Under the pieces are notes generated by a model. That model made no database searches and was not told the origin of the DNA. It worked only from the letters and a program-made list of their open reading frames with translations. This document shows, in pieces, positions 18,519 to 28,844 of a stretch of 64,000 bases of DNA; position 1 is the first letter of the stretch; the number at the start of each line of letters is the position of its first letter. The stretch spans positions 62,001 to 126,000 of the forward strand of contig NZ_FOBF01000006.1 of the NCBI RefSeq assembly GCF_900109355.1. The letters are read 5' to 3'. A program made the position numbers and the translations under genes. This DNA is from Nonomuraea pusilla (lineage in GTDB: Bacteria; Actinomycetota; Actinomycetes; Streptosporangiales; Streptosporangiaceae).

Positions 18519-19546
18519 CACCCGACGTGCGCGACAGGACCGGCGGTCCGTCCCAGGTGGACGGCCTGGGAGGTTGCGCCGTCCCCGAGCCGGTGTGGGA
18601 CCGGGCGCTGCGGCTGATCGGGCGGGCCGACGAGGTGGCCCTCGCCTGCCACGTCACGCCCGACGCCGACGCGCTCGGCTCGATGCTGGCGGTCGGGTTC
18701 GTGCTGCGGTCGATGGGCAAGCGGGTGGCGGCGTCGTTCGGCGACCGCCACTTCGTCGTGCCGCGGCTGCTGCGCTTCCTGCCCGGCCAGGACCTCCTGG
18801 TGCCGCCGTCGGAGTTCCCCGCGGCGCCCGAGCTGATGATCACGTTCGACACGTCGACGTTCGAGCGGCTCGGCCTGCTCAGGGAGAACATCGAGCGGGC
18901 GCGCGAGGTGATCGTGGTCGACCACCACCCGTCGAACGAGGGGTTCGGCACCCTCGACCTCATCGATCCGGCCGCGGCCGCCACGGCGGTGCTGGCCGAG
19001 CAGCTCGTCTACCGGCTCGGCGGCAGCCTCGACCGCGACATCGCCACCTGCCTGTACGCGGGCCTGGTCACCGACACCGGGTCGTTCAAGTACTCCTCGA
19101 CCACGCCGTCGGTGCACCAGATGGCGGCCCGGCTGGTCGCCACCGGCCTGCACACCGAGGAGATCGCCAGAGAGCTGTGGGACAAGTCGCCCTTCGGCTA
19201 CCTGAAGGTGCTGTCGGTCGCGCTCGACCGGGCCGTCCTGGAGGAGGGCCTGGTCTGGACGTACGTGACCCGGGTGGACCGGGCGGCGTACGGGCTGGCC
19301 TACAGCGAGCTGGAAGGCGTCATCGACGTCGTGCGCCGCGCCGGCGAGGCCGAGGTGGCGGTGGTGCTGAAGGAGGACGACCAGGGCGCCTGGCAGGTGT
19401 CCACCCGGTCGAAGGGTGCCGTGGACGTCGCGGCCGTGTGCGCCGCGCTGGGCGGCGGGGGCCACCGCAAGGCGGCGGGCTTCACCGCGTACGGCACCGT
19501 GGACGAGATCATGGCCAGGTTCAGGGAAGAGCTGGGGAAGGCGTAG
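18515..19546 (+). CDS. DHH/DHHA1 phosphoesterase (NrnA-like oligoribonuclease / pAp phosphatase)
   Basis: The 343-residue protein has an N-terminal DHH domain with [16 protein letters not shown] near residue 47 (the DxD metal site), [12 protein letters not shown] and [12 protein letters not shown] near residue 130, which is the DHH triad. The C-terminal DHHA1 domain carries [11 protein letters not shown]. Family members degrade short RNAs and hydrolyse 3'-phosphoadenosine 5'-phosphate. It overlaps rbfA by 4 nt and abuts truB without a gap, a conserved arrangement. Confidence 0.93.
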   Translation: MTPDVRDRTGGPSQVDGLGGCAVPEPVWDRALRLIGRADEVALACHVTPDADALGSMLAVGFVLRSMGKRVAASFGDRHFVVPRLLRFLPGQDLLVPPSEFPAAPELMITFDTSTFERLGLLRENIERAREVIVVDHHPSNEGFGTLDLIDPAAAATAVLAEQLVYRLGGSLDRDIATCLYAGLVTDTGSFKYSSTTPSVHQMAARLVATGLHTEEIARELWDKSPFGYLKVLSVALDRAVLEEGLVWTYVTRVDRAAYGLAYSELEGVIDVVRRAGEAEVAVVLKEDDQGAWQVSTRSKGAVDVAAVCAALGGGGHRKAAGFTAYGTVDEIMARFREELGKA

Positions 19547-20419
19547 ATGGCCGAGAGCGGCTTGATCATCGTGGACAAGCCGGGCGAGTGGACGTCGCAC
19601 GACGTCGTGGCCCGGATGCGCCGCCTCGCCGGCACCCGCCGCGTGGGGCACGCCGGCACGCTCGACCCGATGGCCACGGGCGTGCTGGTGGTCGGCGTGG
19701 AGAAGGCGACCAGGCTGCTCGGCCACCTGGCGCTCACGGAGAAGGTGTACGAGGCCGGCATCAGGCTGGGCGTGTCCACCAACACCGACGACGCCGAGGG
19801 CGAGGTCACCGCCACCGCGTCCGCGGAGGGCGTCACCGAGGCCGAGGTCCGCAAGGGCGTCGAGGCGCTCACGGGGGAGATCCTGCAGATCCCTCCGCAG
19901 GTCAGCGCCATCAAGGTGAACGGGCAGCGGGCCTACAAGATGGCCAGGGCCGGCGAGGAGGTCGAGCTGGCCGCGAGGCCGGTCACCGTCCACGCCTTCG
20001 AGGTGCGCGCGATCCGGCACGAGGGCGCCACCGTGGACGTCGACGCGGTCATCACCTGCTCCAGCGGCACCTATATCAGGGCGCTCGCCCGCGACCTGGG
20101 CGCGGCGCTGGGCGTGGGCGGCCACCTGACCCGGCTGCGCCGCACCCGGGTCGGACCGTACGACGTGAGCATGGCGCGGACCCTCGACCAGCTCGCCGAG
20201 GAGTGCGTCGTGCTGCCCATCGGCGAGGCGGTGGCGGCGGCGTTCCCGCGCAGGGACGTCACGGCCGAGGAGGCCAGGGTCGTCGCGCACGGCGGCCGGC
20301 TGCCCGCGCTCGGGCTCGGCCCCGGGCCGATCGGCGTGTTCGGGCCCGGCGGCGAGCTGCTGGCGCTGGTGGAGGAGAGCGGCAGGACCGCGAGGCCCCT
20401 GGCCGTGTTCGCGAACTAG
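19547..20419 (+). CDS. truB: tRNA pseudouridine(55) synthase TruB
   Basis: TruB (290 residues) makes pseudouridine-55 in the tRNA T-loop. The start LIIVDKPGEWTSHDVVARMR is typical, and the catalytic aspartate lies in GHAGTLDPMATGVLVVGV (about residue 45). YEAGIRLGVSTNTDDAEGE, PPQVSAIKVNGQRAYKMAR and CSSGTYIRALARDLG are further signatures; the C-terminal PUA-like domain follows. The ATG at 19547 directly follows the DHH stop. Confidence 0.96.
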   Translation: MAESGLIIVDKPGEWTSHDVVARMRRLAGTRRVGHAGTLDPMATGVLVVGVEKATRLLGHLALTEKVYEAGIRLGVSTNTDDAEGEVTATASAEGVTEAEVRKGVEALTGEILQIPPQVSAIKVNGQRAYKMARAGEEVELAARPVTVHAFEVRAIRHEGATVDVDAVITCSSGTYIRALARDLGAALGVGGHLTRLRRTRVGPYDVSMARTLDQLAEECVVLPIGEAVAAAFPRRDVTAEEARVVAHGGRLPALGLGPGPIGVFGPGGELLALVEESGRTARPLAVFAN

Positions 20420-20457
20420 CCACAGGAACCGGCCGTGCGGGCGGCTTCCTGGGCTAG
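20416..20457. terminator. Bidirectional terminator between convergent truB and methyltransferase genes
   Basis: CTAGC (20416-20420) and CAGGAA (20423-20428) pair with TTCCTG (20446-20451) and GCTAG (20453-20457). The GC-rich inner part can extend the stem. The dyad contains the truB stop codon and overlaps the stop of the opposing gene, so it can serve both strands. Confidence 0.65.
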
Positions 20458-21485
20458 CCGTGCGTCGTGGCGGGCTTGCGGGCCACCAGGATGTCGCGGG
20501 TGATCGCCTGGTCGACCCAGTGCTCGAAGTCGGGGTAGTCCATGACCTCCAGGCCGGCTGCGGCGAGGATCGCGGCGAGGTCCTCGCGCTTGCCGCCGTA
20601 GGTGTTCCAGGAGACGCCGATGGCGCCGCCGGGCCGCAGCAGCTCGGCCCACACCGGCACGGCCTGCCTGAGCAGCTCCAGCGGGCTGCGCGACAGCCCG
20701 CCGCCGCCCTTGCTGCCGTGCTGCACGCCGTACGGCGTGTCGGTGACGACCGCGTCGAACGAGCGCGGCTTGAAGAAGTCGCGGCCGCGCAGCGTGTCGG
20801 CGTTCACGACGGACAGGCGCTGCACGTCGCCCGCCTTGACGGCGTCCTTCGACAGCCCGAACGTGACGTTCAGCCGCCGCCCGACGAGCGCCCGCTCGCG
20901 GCGCACCGGCACGGTCTCGGCGGTGTGCTTGAGCCGCTTGTTGCGCAGCCAGGTCTTGATGAAGCCGGTGTACGCCTCGAAGTCCTTGACGTCGACGTCG
21001 ATGCCGTAGGCGTCGTAGCCGTACATGAGGGCCTGGTTGAGCGTGGTGCCGCGCCCGCACAGCGGGTCGAGCACCGACAGCCGCTCGCCCAGCCCCCGGT
21101 CGCCCGCGAGCAGGGTGACGTTGAGCAGGAGCTTGGTGAAGTTCTCGTTCGTCTTGCCGGCGTACTTCTGGATCGTGATGAGGTCGCTGCTGAGCCGGTC
21201 GCGCGGGCGCATCGTCAGCGGCCTGAGCAGGTCGCCCTCCAGGCCGAACAGCGCGTACGCGGACGACAGGTTCGACAGCAGCGCGACGTCGGCCTCGCCG
21301 AGCGGCGCCGCCGTCTCGAACGTGACGTACGGCACCCCGCCGATCGTCGTCTCGTCGCTGTCGACCACGTCGGCGTCGAGGCCCCGGGCGCTGAAGACGG
21401 CCAGCTCGGCGCGGGTCAGCCGGACCGAGCTCTCGGCGTACACCCGGTTGGACGCAGGCAGGATCAGAAGCGCGTATCGAGGCAT
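20454..21485 (-). CDS. TRM11-like SAM-dependent RNA methyltransferase
   Basis: The 343-residue protein has an N-terminal region of about 130 residues, then a Rossmann-fold methyltransferase: VLDPLCGRGTTLNQALMYG is motif I, AYGIDVD motif II, and FDAVVTDTPYG is the motif IV block, where TDTPY replaces the usual N/DPPY of N-methyltransferases. Relatives include Trm11/TrmG10-type tRNA guanosine methyltransferases. The ATG at 21485 begins MPRYALLILPASNRVYAESS; an upstream in-frame GTG adds only non-conserved residues that overlap ribF. The gene sits reversed between truB and ribF. Confidence 0.82.
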   Translation of the reverse strand: MPRYALLILPASNRVYAESSVRLTRAELAVFSARGLDADVVDSDETTIGGVPYVTFETAAPLGEADVALLSNLSSAYALFGLEGDLLRPLTMRPRDRLSSDLITIQKYAGKTNENFTKLLLNVTLLAGDRGLGERLSVLDPLCGRGTTLNQALMYGYDAYGIDVDVKDFEAYTGFIKTWLRNKRLKHTAETVPVRRERALVGRRLNVTFGLSKDAVKAGDVQRLSVVNADTLRGRDFFKPRSFDAVVTDTPYGVQHGSKGGGGLSRSPLELLRQAVPVWAELLRPGGAIGVSWNTYGGKREDLAAILAAAGLEVMDYPDFEHWVDQAITRDILVARKPATTHG

Positions 21486-21567
21486 GATGCCCGATCCTAT
21501 CCCCCTCGGTTGGAGTGCACCCCGGCCCGCATGGCAGGCTTGTGTGCGATCGGTCCGCGTCGAGCGA

Positions 21568-22494
21568 ATGGGGCCTAGCGTGCAGGGTTCGGGAAGGTCT
21601 GTCGTCACCCTCGGCGTGTACGACGGGGTCCACCGGGGTCACCAGCGGGTGGTCGAGCGCGCCGTCGCCATCGCGCGTGAGCGGGGGCTGCGCTGCGTGG
21701 CCGTCACGTTCGAGCCGCACCCCGACGAGCTGCTCCACCCGGGCTCCCACCCGCCCCGGCTGACCGGCCTGCGGCGCCGCGCCCAGCTCCTGACCGGCCT
21801 CGGCGTCGACGCGGTGGAGCTGGTCGAGTTCACCCTCGACCTGTCGAGGACGAGCGCCGACGACTTCACGCAGCGCCTGCTGGCCGAGCGGCTGCGGGCC
21901 GCCGCGGTGGTGGTCGGCGAGGGGTTCACCTTCGGCCACGGCGCGTCGGGCGACGTCGAGACGTTGCGCACGCTGGGCGACAAGTACGACTTCACGGTGG
22001 AGGCCGTGCCGACGCTCGGCGGTGTCTCCTCGACGTCGATCAGGCGGCGCGTCGCGGAGGGCGACGTGGAGGGCGCCGCCGCCGAGCTGGGCCGTCCGCA
22101 CCGGGTGGAGGGCGTGGTCGTGCGCGGCTACCAGCGGGGCCGTCAGCTCGGCTTCCCGACGGCCAACGTCGAGACGCCGCAGCACACGGCGATCCCGGCC
22201 GACGGCGTCTACGCCGGGTGGCTGGAGTGCGTGCCGCAGGCCAACATGCCCGCCCTGTACGAGGGGGAGCGCTGGCCCGCGGCCATCTCGGTGGGCACGA
22301 ACCCGACGTTCGAGGGCGTTCCGCGCACGGTGGAGGCGTACGCGCTGGACCGCGACGACCTGGAGCTGTACGGCGCGCACGTCGCCGTGGACTTCGCCGC
22401 GCGGCTGCGCGGCAACACCCGTTTCGACTCGGTGGAGGCGCTGATCGAGCAGATCCACGCCGACGTCGAGGCGGTGCGCCGCCTCACCTCCTGA
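21568..22494 (+). CDS. ribF: Bifunctional riboflavin kinase / FAD synthetase
   Basis: RibF (308 residues) converts riboflavin to FMN and FAD. The N-terminal nucleotidyltransferase domain has SVVTLGVYDGVHRGHQRVVERA with the HxGH-type motif and VSSTSIRRRVAEGD. The C-terminal flavokinase domain has GRQLGFPTANVE and VDFAARLRGNTRFDSVEALIEQI. The exact start is uncertain: ATG at 21568 gives the family-typical length, GTG at 21580 is the alternative, and neither has a strong ribosome-binding site. It is about 80 bp downstream of, and divergent from, the methyltransferase gene. Confidence 0.94.
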   Translation: MGPSVQGSGRSVVTLGVYDGVHRGHQRVVERAVAIARERGLRCVAVTFEPHPDELLHPGSHPPRLTGLRRRAQLLTGLGVDAVELVEFTLDLSRTSADDFTQRLLAERLRAAAVVVGEGFTFGHGASGDVETLRTLGDKYDFTVEAVPTLGGVSSTSIRRRVAEGDVEGAAAELGRPHRVEGVVVRGYQRGRQLGFPTANVETPQHTAIPADGVYAGWLECVPQANMPALYEGERWPAAISVGTNPTFEGVPRTVEAYALDRDDLELYGAHVAVDFAARLRGNTRFDSVEALIEQIHADVEAVRRLTS

Positions 22495-22566
22495 CACCGG
22501 CTGCTCTCGGGCGACCGCGCCCGCCGGCCCTGGCCGCCGCTCGGCCCTCGATGTCGTCGCGTCGCT

Positions 22567-22618
22567 TTGACATACCGGCGGTACGCCGAATAGCGTGACT
22601 TCGCATACCGATGGTATG
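22567..22618 (+). promoter_or_regulatory. Promoter with two operator-like inverted repeats upstream of the VOC gene
   Basis: TTGACA at 22567-22572 and TAGCGT at 22591-22596 form a promoter with 18-bp spacing. CATACC-GGC-GGTACG (22571-22585, one mismatch) overlaps the -35 end, and CATACC-GAT-GGTATG (22604-22618, perfect 6-bp arms) covers the likely transcription start. Their centres are 33 bp apart, about three helical turns. The form suits a dimeric TetR-type repressor; no such gene lies nearby. Confidence 0.7.
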
Positions 22619-22634
22619 TGGAGGGGGAGTGGTC

Positions 22635-23036
22635 ATGAGGCTCGACGGCTTCTATCCGGTCGTCTGCACCGAGAAGGTGCGGGAATCGCGTGACTTCTAC
22701 GTGGGCCTGCTGGGGTTCGAGGTGACGTTCGAGGCGGACTGGTACGTGAGCCTGCGCCGCGGGCCGCACGAGCTCGCCCTGCTCGACCACGCCCATCCGA
22801 CGCTGCCCGAGGCGTACCGCAGGCCGGTCGCGGGGCTGCTGCTCAACCTGGAGGTGGCCGACGTCGACGCCGAGTGGGAGCGGCTGGTCGGCGCCGAGGG
22901 GCTGACCCCCGAGCTGGCGCTGCGCGACGAGGACTTCGGCCAGCGCCACTTCATCGTGGCCGATCCCAACGGCGTGCTCATCGACGTCATCACGCCCATC
23001 GCGCCGACCTCGGAGTACGCCGCTCAGTACGTGTGA
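22635..23036 (+). CDS. VOC superfamily (glyoxalase/bleomycin-resistance) protein
   Basis: The 133-residue single-domain protein has the paired beta-alpha-beta3 modules of the VOC fold: [27 protein letters not shown] at the start and [15 protein letters not shown] then [17 protein letters not shown] at the end. Members can be dioxygenases, isomerases or drug-binding proteins; the function cannot be chosen from sequence. GGGGGAG at 22623-22629 selects ATG 22635. The gene has its own promoter with two operator-like sites, so it is probably inducible. Confidence 0.88.
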   Translation: MRLDGFYPVVCTEKVRESRDFYVGLLGFEVTFEADWYVSLRRGPHELALLDHAHPTLPEAYRRPVAGLLLNLEVADVDAEWERLVGAEGLTPELALRDEDFGQRHFIVADPNGVLIDVITPIAPTSEYAAQYV

Positions 23037-23193
23037 GGGCACGCATCCGGCTCTTGATGGTAACCTTGCATGTCGGCTATGTAATGGCGGTGCTGTGCGC
23101 CTGCCCATGAGGGCCTTCATCGCGGCGACTGTAGGCACGCACGGTCGTTCGCTCGTGTTCCGTTCGTGCGTGCCCGTAGATCGAAGGAGAGCC

Positions 23194-23463
23194 GTGTCCC
23201 TCGACACCGCTGCCAAGAAGTCCATCATCGCCGAGTACGCGACCGTCGAGGGCGACACCGGGTCGCCCGAGGTGCAGATCGCGCTGCTCAGCAAGCGCAT
23301 CAGCGAGCTCACCGAGCACCTGAAGACGCACAAGCACGACCACCACAGCCGTCGTGGCCTGCTTCTGCTCGTCGGTCGCCGGCGTCGCCTGCTGAAGTAC
23401 CTGCAGAAGGTCGACATCGAGCGTTACCGTTCGCTCATCGAGCGGCTCGGCCTGCGCCGATAG
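23194..23463 (+). CDS. rpsO: 30S ribosomal protein S15
   Basis: This 89-residue protein matches S15 throughout: [48 protein letters not shown] and [34 protein letters not shown] at 23183-23190 places the start at GTG 23194; the upstream open frame to 23095 is not conserved. It precedes pnp, the usual bacterial pairing. Confidence 0.97.
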   Translation: MSLDTAAKKSIIAEYATVEGDTGSPEVQIALLSKRISELTEHLKTHKHDHHSRRGLLLLVGRRRRLLKYLQKVDIERYRSLIERLGLRR

Positions 23464-23470
23464 CATGAAA

Positions 23471-23494
23471 GGGAGCGGCGTCCGCGCCGCTCCC
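23471..23494 (+). terminator. rpsO terminator hairpin
   Basis: A perfect 10-bp stem GGGAGCGGCG / CGCCGCTCCC with the stable tetraloop TCCG, followed by TTCTC, lies 7 nt after the rpsO stop. It may terminate rpsO transcripts or serve as a processing site between rpsO and pnp. Confidence 0.85.
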
Positions 23495-23754
23495 TTCTCA
23501 TATCGCACATATCGCGAATATCGTCCTAGCGTGGCGACGTGAAAACCGCACCGCGCCTGACGTACAACTGAAGATCCGAGACACACAGCCCCCGCGTCCG
23601 CTCAGCACCATGCGACCCGCGACGCCTGCGGGCCGGTCCTCGGTAGTGGCTTCCGGTACGAACGACCGGGCGCTTCGATCGAAGACCGGCGCTGCACCTA
23701 ACGAGGGTGCCGGTGAGAAAAGGGCGCGGGAGACCGACCACAAGGAGGTCCCCC

Positions 23755-26082
23755 GTGGAGGGTGTCCACACCGCCGAAGCCGTCATAGACAACGGCTCCT
23801 TCGGCACGCGCACGATCCGGTTCGAGACCGGCAGGCTGGCCCGCCAGGCGGCCGGCTCGGCCGTCGCGTACCTCGACAACGAGACCATGGTGCTGTCGGC
23901 GACCACCGCGTCGAAGACGCCCAAGGAGAGCTTCGACTTCTTCCCGCTCACGGTCGACGTCGAGGAGCGCATGTACGCCGCGGGCCGCATCCCCGGCTCG
24001 TTCTTCCGCCGTGAGGGCCGTCCCTCCGAGGACGCCATCCTCACCTGCCGCCTGATCGACCGGCCGCTGCGCCCGTCGTTCGTCAAGGGGCTGCGCAACG
24101 AGGTGCAGGTGGTCGCCACCGTCATGGCGCTCCACCCCGACCACCTCTACGACGTCGTGGCGATCAACGCCGCGTCGCTGTCCACTCAGCTCGCCGGCCT
24201 GCCGTTCTCCGGCCCGATCGGCGGCGTGCGCGTCGCCCTGATCGACGGCCAGTGGGTGGCCTTCCCCACCCACCACGAGCTGGAGCGCGCCACGTTCGAC
24301 ATGGTCGTGGCGGGCCGCGTGCTCGCCGACGGCGACGTGGCCATCATGATGGTCGAGGCAGAGTCCACCAGGGACACCCTGAAGCTGGTCGCCGAGGGCG
24401 CCGTGGCGCCCACCGAGGAGACCGTGGCGCAGGGCCTGGAGGCCGCCAAGCCGTTCATCAAGGTCCTCTGCGAGGCGCAGTCGCGCGTGGCGCAGGTCGC
24501 CGGCAAGGAGACCGCCGAGTACCCGGTCTTCCTCGACTACCAGGAGGACGTCTACAACGCGGTCGAGGCCGCGGTGAAGACGGAGCTCGCCGCCGCTCTG
24601 ACCATCGGCGGCAAGCAGGAGCGCGAGAGCGAGCTGGAGAAGGTCAAGGCGCTGGCCGCCGAGAAGCTCCTGCCCGAGTTCGAGGGGCGCGAGAAGGAGA
24701 TCGGCGCGGCGTTCCGCTCCGTGATGAAGAAGCTCATGCGCGAGCGGGTCATCAAGGAGGGCATCCGCATCGACGGCCGTGGCACCAAGGACATCCGCGC
24801 GCTGTCCGCGGAGGTGCACGTGGTGCCGCGGGTGCACGGCTCGGCCCTGTTCGAGCGCGGCGAGACCCAGATCCTGGGCATCACCACGCTGAACATGCTG
24901 CGCATGGAGCAGGTCATCGACACGCTCAACCCCGAGCGGACCAAGCGCTACATGCACAACTACAACTTCCCGCCGTACTCCACCGGTGAGACCGGCCGCG
25001 TCGGCTCGCCGAAGCGCCGCGAGATCGGCCACGGCGCGCTCGCCGAGCGCGCGCTGATCCCGGTGCTGCCGTCGCGCGAGGAGTTCCCGTACGCCATCAG
25101 GCAGGTCTCCGAGGCGCTCAGCTCCAACGGCTCGACCTCGATGGGCTCGGTCTGCGCGTCCACGATGTCGCTGCTCGACGCGGGCGTGCCGCTCAAGGAG
25201 ATGGTCGCGGGCATCGCGATGGGCCTGATCGGCGAGGGCGACACGTACGTGACGCTCACCGACATCCTCGGTGCCGAGGACGCCATGGGCGACATGGACT
25301 TCAAGGTCGCCGGCACCAAGGAGCTCATCACCGCGCTCCAGCTCGACACCAAGCTCGACGGCATCCCCGCCTCGGTGCTCGCGGCCGCGCTGAAGCAGGC
25401 CAAGGGCGCCCGCCTGGCGATCCTGGACGTGATGCAGGAGGCCATCAACTCCCCGGCGGAGATGAACCCGACCGCGCCGCGGATCATCACGATCAAGGTC
25501 CCGGTCGACAAGATCGGCGAGGTCATCGGCCCGAAGGGCAAGATGATCAACCAGATCCAGGACGACACCGGCGCCGAGATCACCATCGAGGACGACGGCA
25601 CGATCTACATCGGCGCCACCGACGGCCCGGCCGCCGAGGCCGCCCGGTCGGCGATCAACGCGATCGCCAACCCGCACATGCCCGAGGTCGGCGAGCGCTA
25701 CCTGGGCACGGTCGTCAAGATCGCGGCCTTCGGCGCGTTCATCTCGCTCATGCCGGGCAAGGACGGCCTGCTCCACGTCTCCCAGATCCGCAAGCTGCAC
25801 GGCGGCAAGCGCATCGAGAACGTGGAAGACGTCATGAACGTCGGCGAGAAGATCCAGGTGGAGATCGCCGAGATCGACAGCCGCGGCAAGCTCTCCCTGG
25901 TGCCCGTCGAGGTCATCGAGAAGGAGGCCGCGGAGAAGGAGGCCAGGGCGTCCGAGGGCGGCGAGGCCCCCGAGCAGCCGGAGGGGTCCGCCCCGGCGGC
26001 CGAGGAGAAGTCCGAGCGGCCCCGCCGCACCCGCACCCGCGTGCGCACCACCCGGAGCGAGGGGGACGACAGGAACTCGTGA
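23755..26082 (+). CDS. pnp: Polyribonucleotide nucleotidyltransferase (PNPase)
   Basis: The 775-residue enzyme degrades RNA phosphorolytically and, in actinobacteria, also makes heteropolymeric 3' tails. Two RNase PH domains are present; the second contains [41 protein letters not shown] and [13 protein letters not shown]. The KH domain has [19 protein letters not shown], and the S1 domain has [28 protein letters not shown]. The C-terminus is a Glu/Arg-rich tail. AAGGAGG at 23742-23748 selects GTG 23755; an upstream GTG at 23707 gives a non-conserved leader. Confidence 0.97.
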   Translation: MEGVHTAEAVIDNGSFGTRTIRFETGRLARQAAGSAVAYLDNETMVLSATTASKTPKESFDFFPLTVDVEERMYAAGRIPGSFFRREGRPSEDAILTCRLIDRPLRPSFVKGLRNEVQVVATVMALHPDHLYDVVAINAASLSTQLAGLPFSGPIGGVRVALIDGQWVAFPTHHELERATFDMVVAGRVLADGDVAIMMVEAESTRDTLKLVAEGAVAPTEETVAQGLEAAKPFIKVLCEAQSRVAQVAGKETAEYPVFLDYQEDVYNAVEAAVKTELAAALTIGGKQERESELEKVKALAAEKLLPEFEGREKEIGAAFRSVMKKLMRERVIKEGIRIDGRGTKDIRALSAEVHVVPRVHGSALFERGETQILGITTLNMLRMEQVIDTLNPERTKRYMHNYNFPPYSTGETGRVGSPKRREIGHGALAERALIPVLPSREEFPYAIRQVSEALSSNGSTSMGSVCASTMSLLDAGVPLKEMVAGIAMGLIGEGDTYVTLTDILGAEDAMGDMDFKVAGTKELITALQLDTKLDGIPASVLAAALKQAKGARLAILDVMQEAINSPAEMNPTAPRIITIKVPVDKIGEVIGPKGKMINQIQDDTGAEITIEDDGTIYIGATDGPAAEAARSAINAIANPHMPEVGERYLGTVVKIAAFGAFISLMPGKDGLLHVSQIRKLHGGKRIENVEDVMNVGEKIQVEIAEIDSRGKLSLVPVEVIEKEAAEKEARASEGGEAPEQPEGSAPAAEEKSERPRRTRTRVRTTRSEGDDRNS

Positions 26083-27389
26083 AAACGACCACGCTGCACC
26101 CCGGCAAGGACGGAGCCGGGGTGGTAAGGCGCACCGTCCTCCCGGGTGGGCTACGCGTGGTGACCGAGACCATGCCGACCGTGCGGAGCGTCGCGGTCGG
26201 CATGTGGGTCGGCATCGGCTCGCGTGACGAGGCCCCCGAGCACATGGGCGCCACCCACTTCCTCGAGCACCTGCTGTTCAAGGGCACGCCCACGCGCGAC
26301 GCGATGGAGATCTCCGCGTCCATCGAGGGCATCGGCGGCGAGATCAACGCCTTCACCGCCAAGGAGTACACCTGCTACTACGCGCGGGTGCTCGACGAGG
26401 ACCTCCCCGTCGCGGTGGACGTCCTCGCCGACGTCGTGACCAGCTCGCTGATCACCGACGAGGACGTCGAGTCCGAGCGGGGCGTGATCCTCGAGGAGAT
26501 CGCCATGCACGACGACGACCCGTCGGACGTCGTGCACGAGCAGTTCGCCGCCGCCCTGTACGGCGACTCGCCGATCGGCCGGCCCATCCTGGGCACGGTC
26601 GACTCGATCAACGCGCTGGGCCGCGAGCGCATCGCCGAGTACTACCACCAGTACTACCGGCCGCGCCGCACGGTCGTGTCCGTGGCGGGCAACGTCCGGC
26701 ACGAGGAGGTCGTCGAACTGGTCGCCCGCGCGTACGAGCGGGCGGGCGCGCTCGAAGGCCCGCTGGAGTTCGCCGCGCCGCGCACCAGCGGCCCCGGCGC
26801 CGAGACGCGTTCCGGCGTGGTGGTGCTCGACCGGCCCACCGAGCAGGCCAACCTCGTGCTCGGCACCACCGGCATGTCCCGTACCGACGACCGCAGGTTC
26901 GCGCTCGGCGTGCTCAACGCCGCGCTCGGCGGCGGCATGTCGTCGCGGCTGTTCCAGGAGATCAGGGAGAAGCGCGGCCTGGCGTACTCCGCCTACAGCT
27001 ACACCTCGGCCTACGCCGACACCGGGCAGTTCGGCATCTACGTCGGCTGCCTGCCGACGAAGATCGACGACGTGCTGAAGATCTGCCGGGACGAGGTGGC
27101 GCGAGTCGTGGCCGAGGGCCTGTCCGACGACGAGATCGGGCGTGGCAAGGGCCAGATGCGCGGCGGGCTGGTGCTCGGGCTGGAGGACACCGGCTCGCGC
27201 ATGTCGCGCATCGGCAAGAGCGAGCTGGTCTACGAGGAGCTCATGTCGGTCGACGAGGTGCTGGCCCGCATCGAGGCGGTGACCCCGGACGAGATCTCCG
27301 CGGTGGCCGCCGACGTGCTGAACCGGCCCCTCACGCTGGCCGTGATCGGCCCGTACGCCGACAAGGACTTCTCGGACGCCATCGTCTGA
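26079..27389 (+). CDS. M16 family zinc metallopeptidase
   Basis: The 436-residue protein is a processing-peptidase-like M16B enzyme. The inverted zinc motif HFLEH is in [15 protein letters not shown] (about residue 65), with the third ligand expected near [20 protein letters not shown] about 75 residues later. [22 protein letters not shown] near residue 300 is the C-terminal domain signature. It overlaps pnp by 4 nt (GTGA), a linkage widely conserved in Gram-positive bacteria. No signal peptide is present, so it should be cytoplasmic. Confidence 0.93.
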   Translation: MKTTTLHPGKDGAGVVRRTVLPGGLRVVTETMPTVRSVAVGMWVGIGSRDEAPEHMGATHFLEHLLFKGTPTRDAMEISASIEGIGGEINAFTAKEYTCYYARVLDEDLPVAVDVLADVVTSSLITDEDVESERGVILEEIAMHDDDPSDVVHEQFAAALYGDSPIGRPILGTVDSINALGRERIAEYYHQYYRPRRTVVSVAGNVRHEEVVELVARAYERAGALEGPLEFAAPRTSGPGAETRSGVVVLDRPTEQANLVLGTTGMSRTDDRRFALGVLNAALGGGMSSRLFQEIREKRGLAYSAYSYTSAYADTGQFGIYVGCLPTKIDDVLKICRDEVARVVAEGLSDDEIGRGKGQMRGGLVLGLEDTGSRMSRIGKSELVYEELMSVDEVLARIEAVTPDEISAVAADVLNRPLTLAVIGPYADKDFSDAIV

Positions 27390-27400
27390 CCTCGGTATAG

Positions 27401-28147
<747 letters not shown>

Positions 28148-28155
28148 CCACACGT

Positions 28156-28188
28156 CGTGCCCACCACCCGGTGCGAGTCGTGGGCACG
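28156..28188 (+). terminator. Hairpin after dapB
   Basis: CGTGCCCAC (28156-28164) pairs perfectly with GTGGGCACG (28180-28188) across a 15-nt loop, 8 nt after the dapB stop. There is no U-run. It is a candidate terminator of the pnp-dapB genes. Confidence 0.55.
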
Positions 28189-28278
28189 TCGTGAGGAGAG
28201 GGGGCTCGGCTCCGCACAGCCGAGCCTACGAGCGTCAACCCTAATGCCAGAGGTGAGATCCACCCCGAACATGAGACC

Positions 28279-28322
28279 GTGTCGGCATGGCGTCGGCATG
28301 GTGTCGGTACGGTGTCGGCACG
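28279..28322. repeat. Four 11-bp tandem repeats
   Basis: Units GTGTCGGCATG, GCGTCGGCATG, GTGTCGGTACG and GTGTCGGCACG start at 28279, 28290, 28301 and 28312. They end 22 bp before the chosen GNAT start, in the likely promoter or leader region. Confidence 0.75.
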
Positions 28323-28343
28323 GTTGGGAGCAAGGGCAGGGCT

Positions 28344-28844
28344 GTGAGTACGGTGCGGTGGGCCGAGGCGGGCGAACTGCGCGGGCTGGCGGACGTCGAG
28401 CGTGCCGCCGACGGGCTGTTCGAGCAGGCGGGCATCGTCTTCCCGCCCGGCACGACCATGATCGAGGAGGTCGGCGACCCGGGCCGCGTCCTGGTCGAGG
28501 GCACGCCTCCGGCGGGGTTCGCGCTGCTCGGGTGGGTCGACGGCAACGTCCACCTCGACCAGCTCGCGGTGCGTCCCGCGTCCATGCGGCAGGGCATCGG
28601 CGGGCGGCTGGTGGCGGCCGTGCTCGACCACGCGCGAGCGTGCGGCGCGCCGTCGGTCACCCTGACCACCTTCCGCGACGTCCCGTGGAACGCCCCCTGG
28701 TACGCCAGGCACGGCTTCGACGTGCTGCCCGAGCCGGAGTGGGGCCCGGAGCTGCGCGCCCTGGTGGAGCACGAGCGCGAGCTCGGCATCGAGCTGGCCC
28801 CCCGCGTGGCGATGCGCGCCGCCCTCACGCGGGCACGTCCCTAG
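28344..28844 (+). CDS. GNAT family N-acetyltransferase
   Basis: The 166-residue protein shows the GNAT core: FALLGWVDGNVHLDQLAVRPASMRQGIGGRLVAAVLDHA carries strand 4 and the acetyl-CoA loop RQGIGG, and VTLTTFRDVPWNAPWYARHGFDVL provides the strand 5 to helix 4 region. The substrate is unknown. The chosen GTG at 28344 follows AGGGCAGGG; an upstream ATG at 28287 lies inside the 11-bp repeats. The 3' end overlaps the convergent AAC(3)-like gene by 4 nt. Confidence 0.85.
   Translation: MSTVRWAEAGELRGLADVERAADGLFEQAGIVFPPGTTMIEEVGDPGRVLVEGTPPAGFALLGWVDGNVHLDQLAVRPASMRQGIGGRLVAAVLDHARACGAPSVTLTTFRDVPWNAPWYARHGFDVLPEPEWGPELRALVEHERELGIELAPRVAMRAALTRARP

Noticed and set aside
13959..18521. A 1520-codon open frame on the minus strand across nusA-infB-rbfA
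   Set aside because: It is the antisense shadow of infB and its neighbours, which are certain genes. It is made of Thr/Gly/Arg/Val runs complementary to the IF-2 linker.
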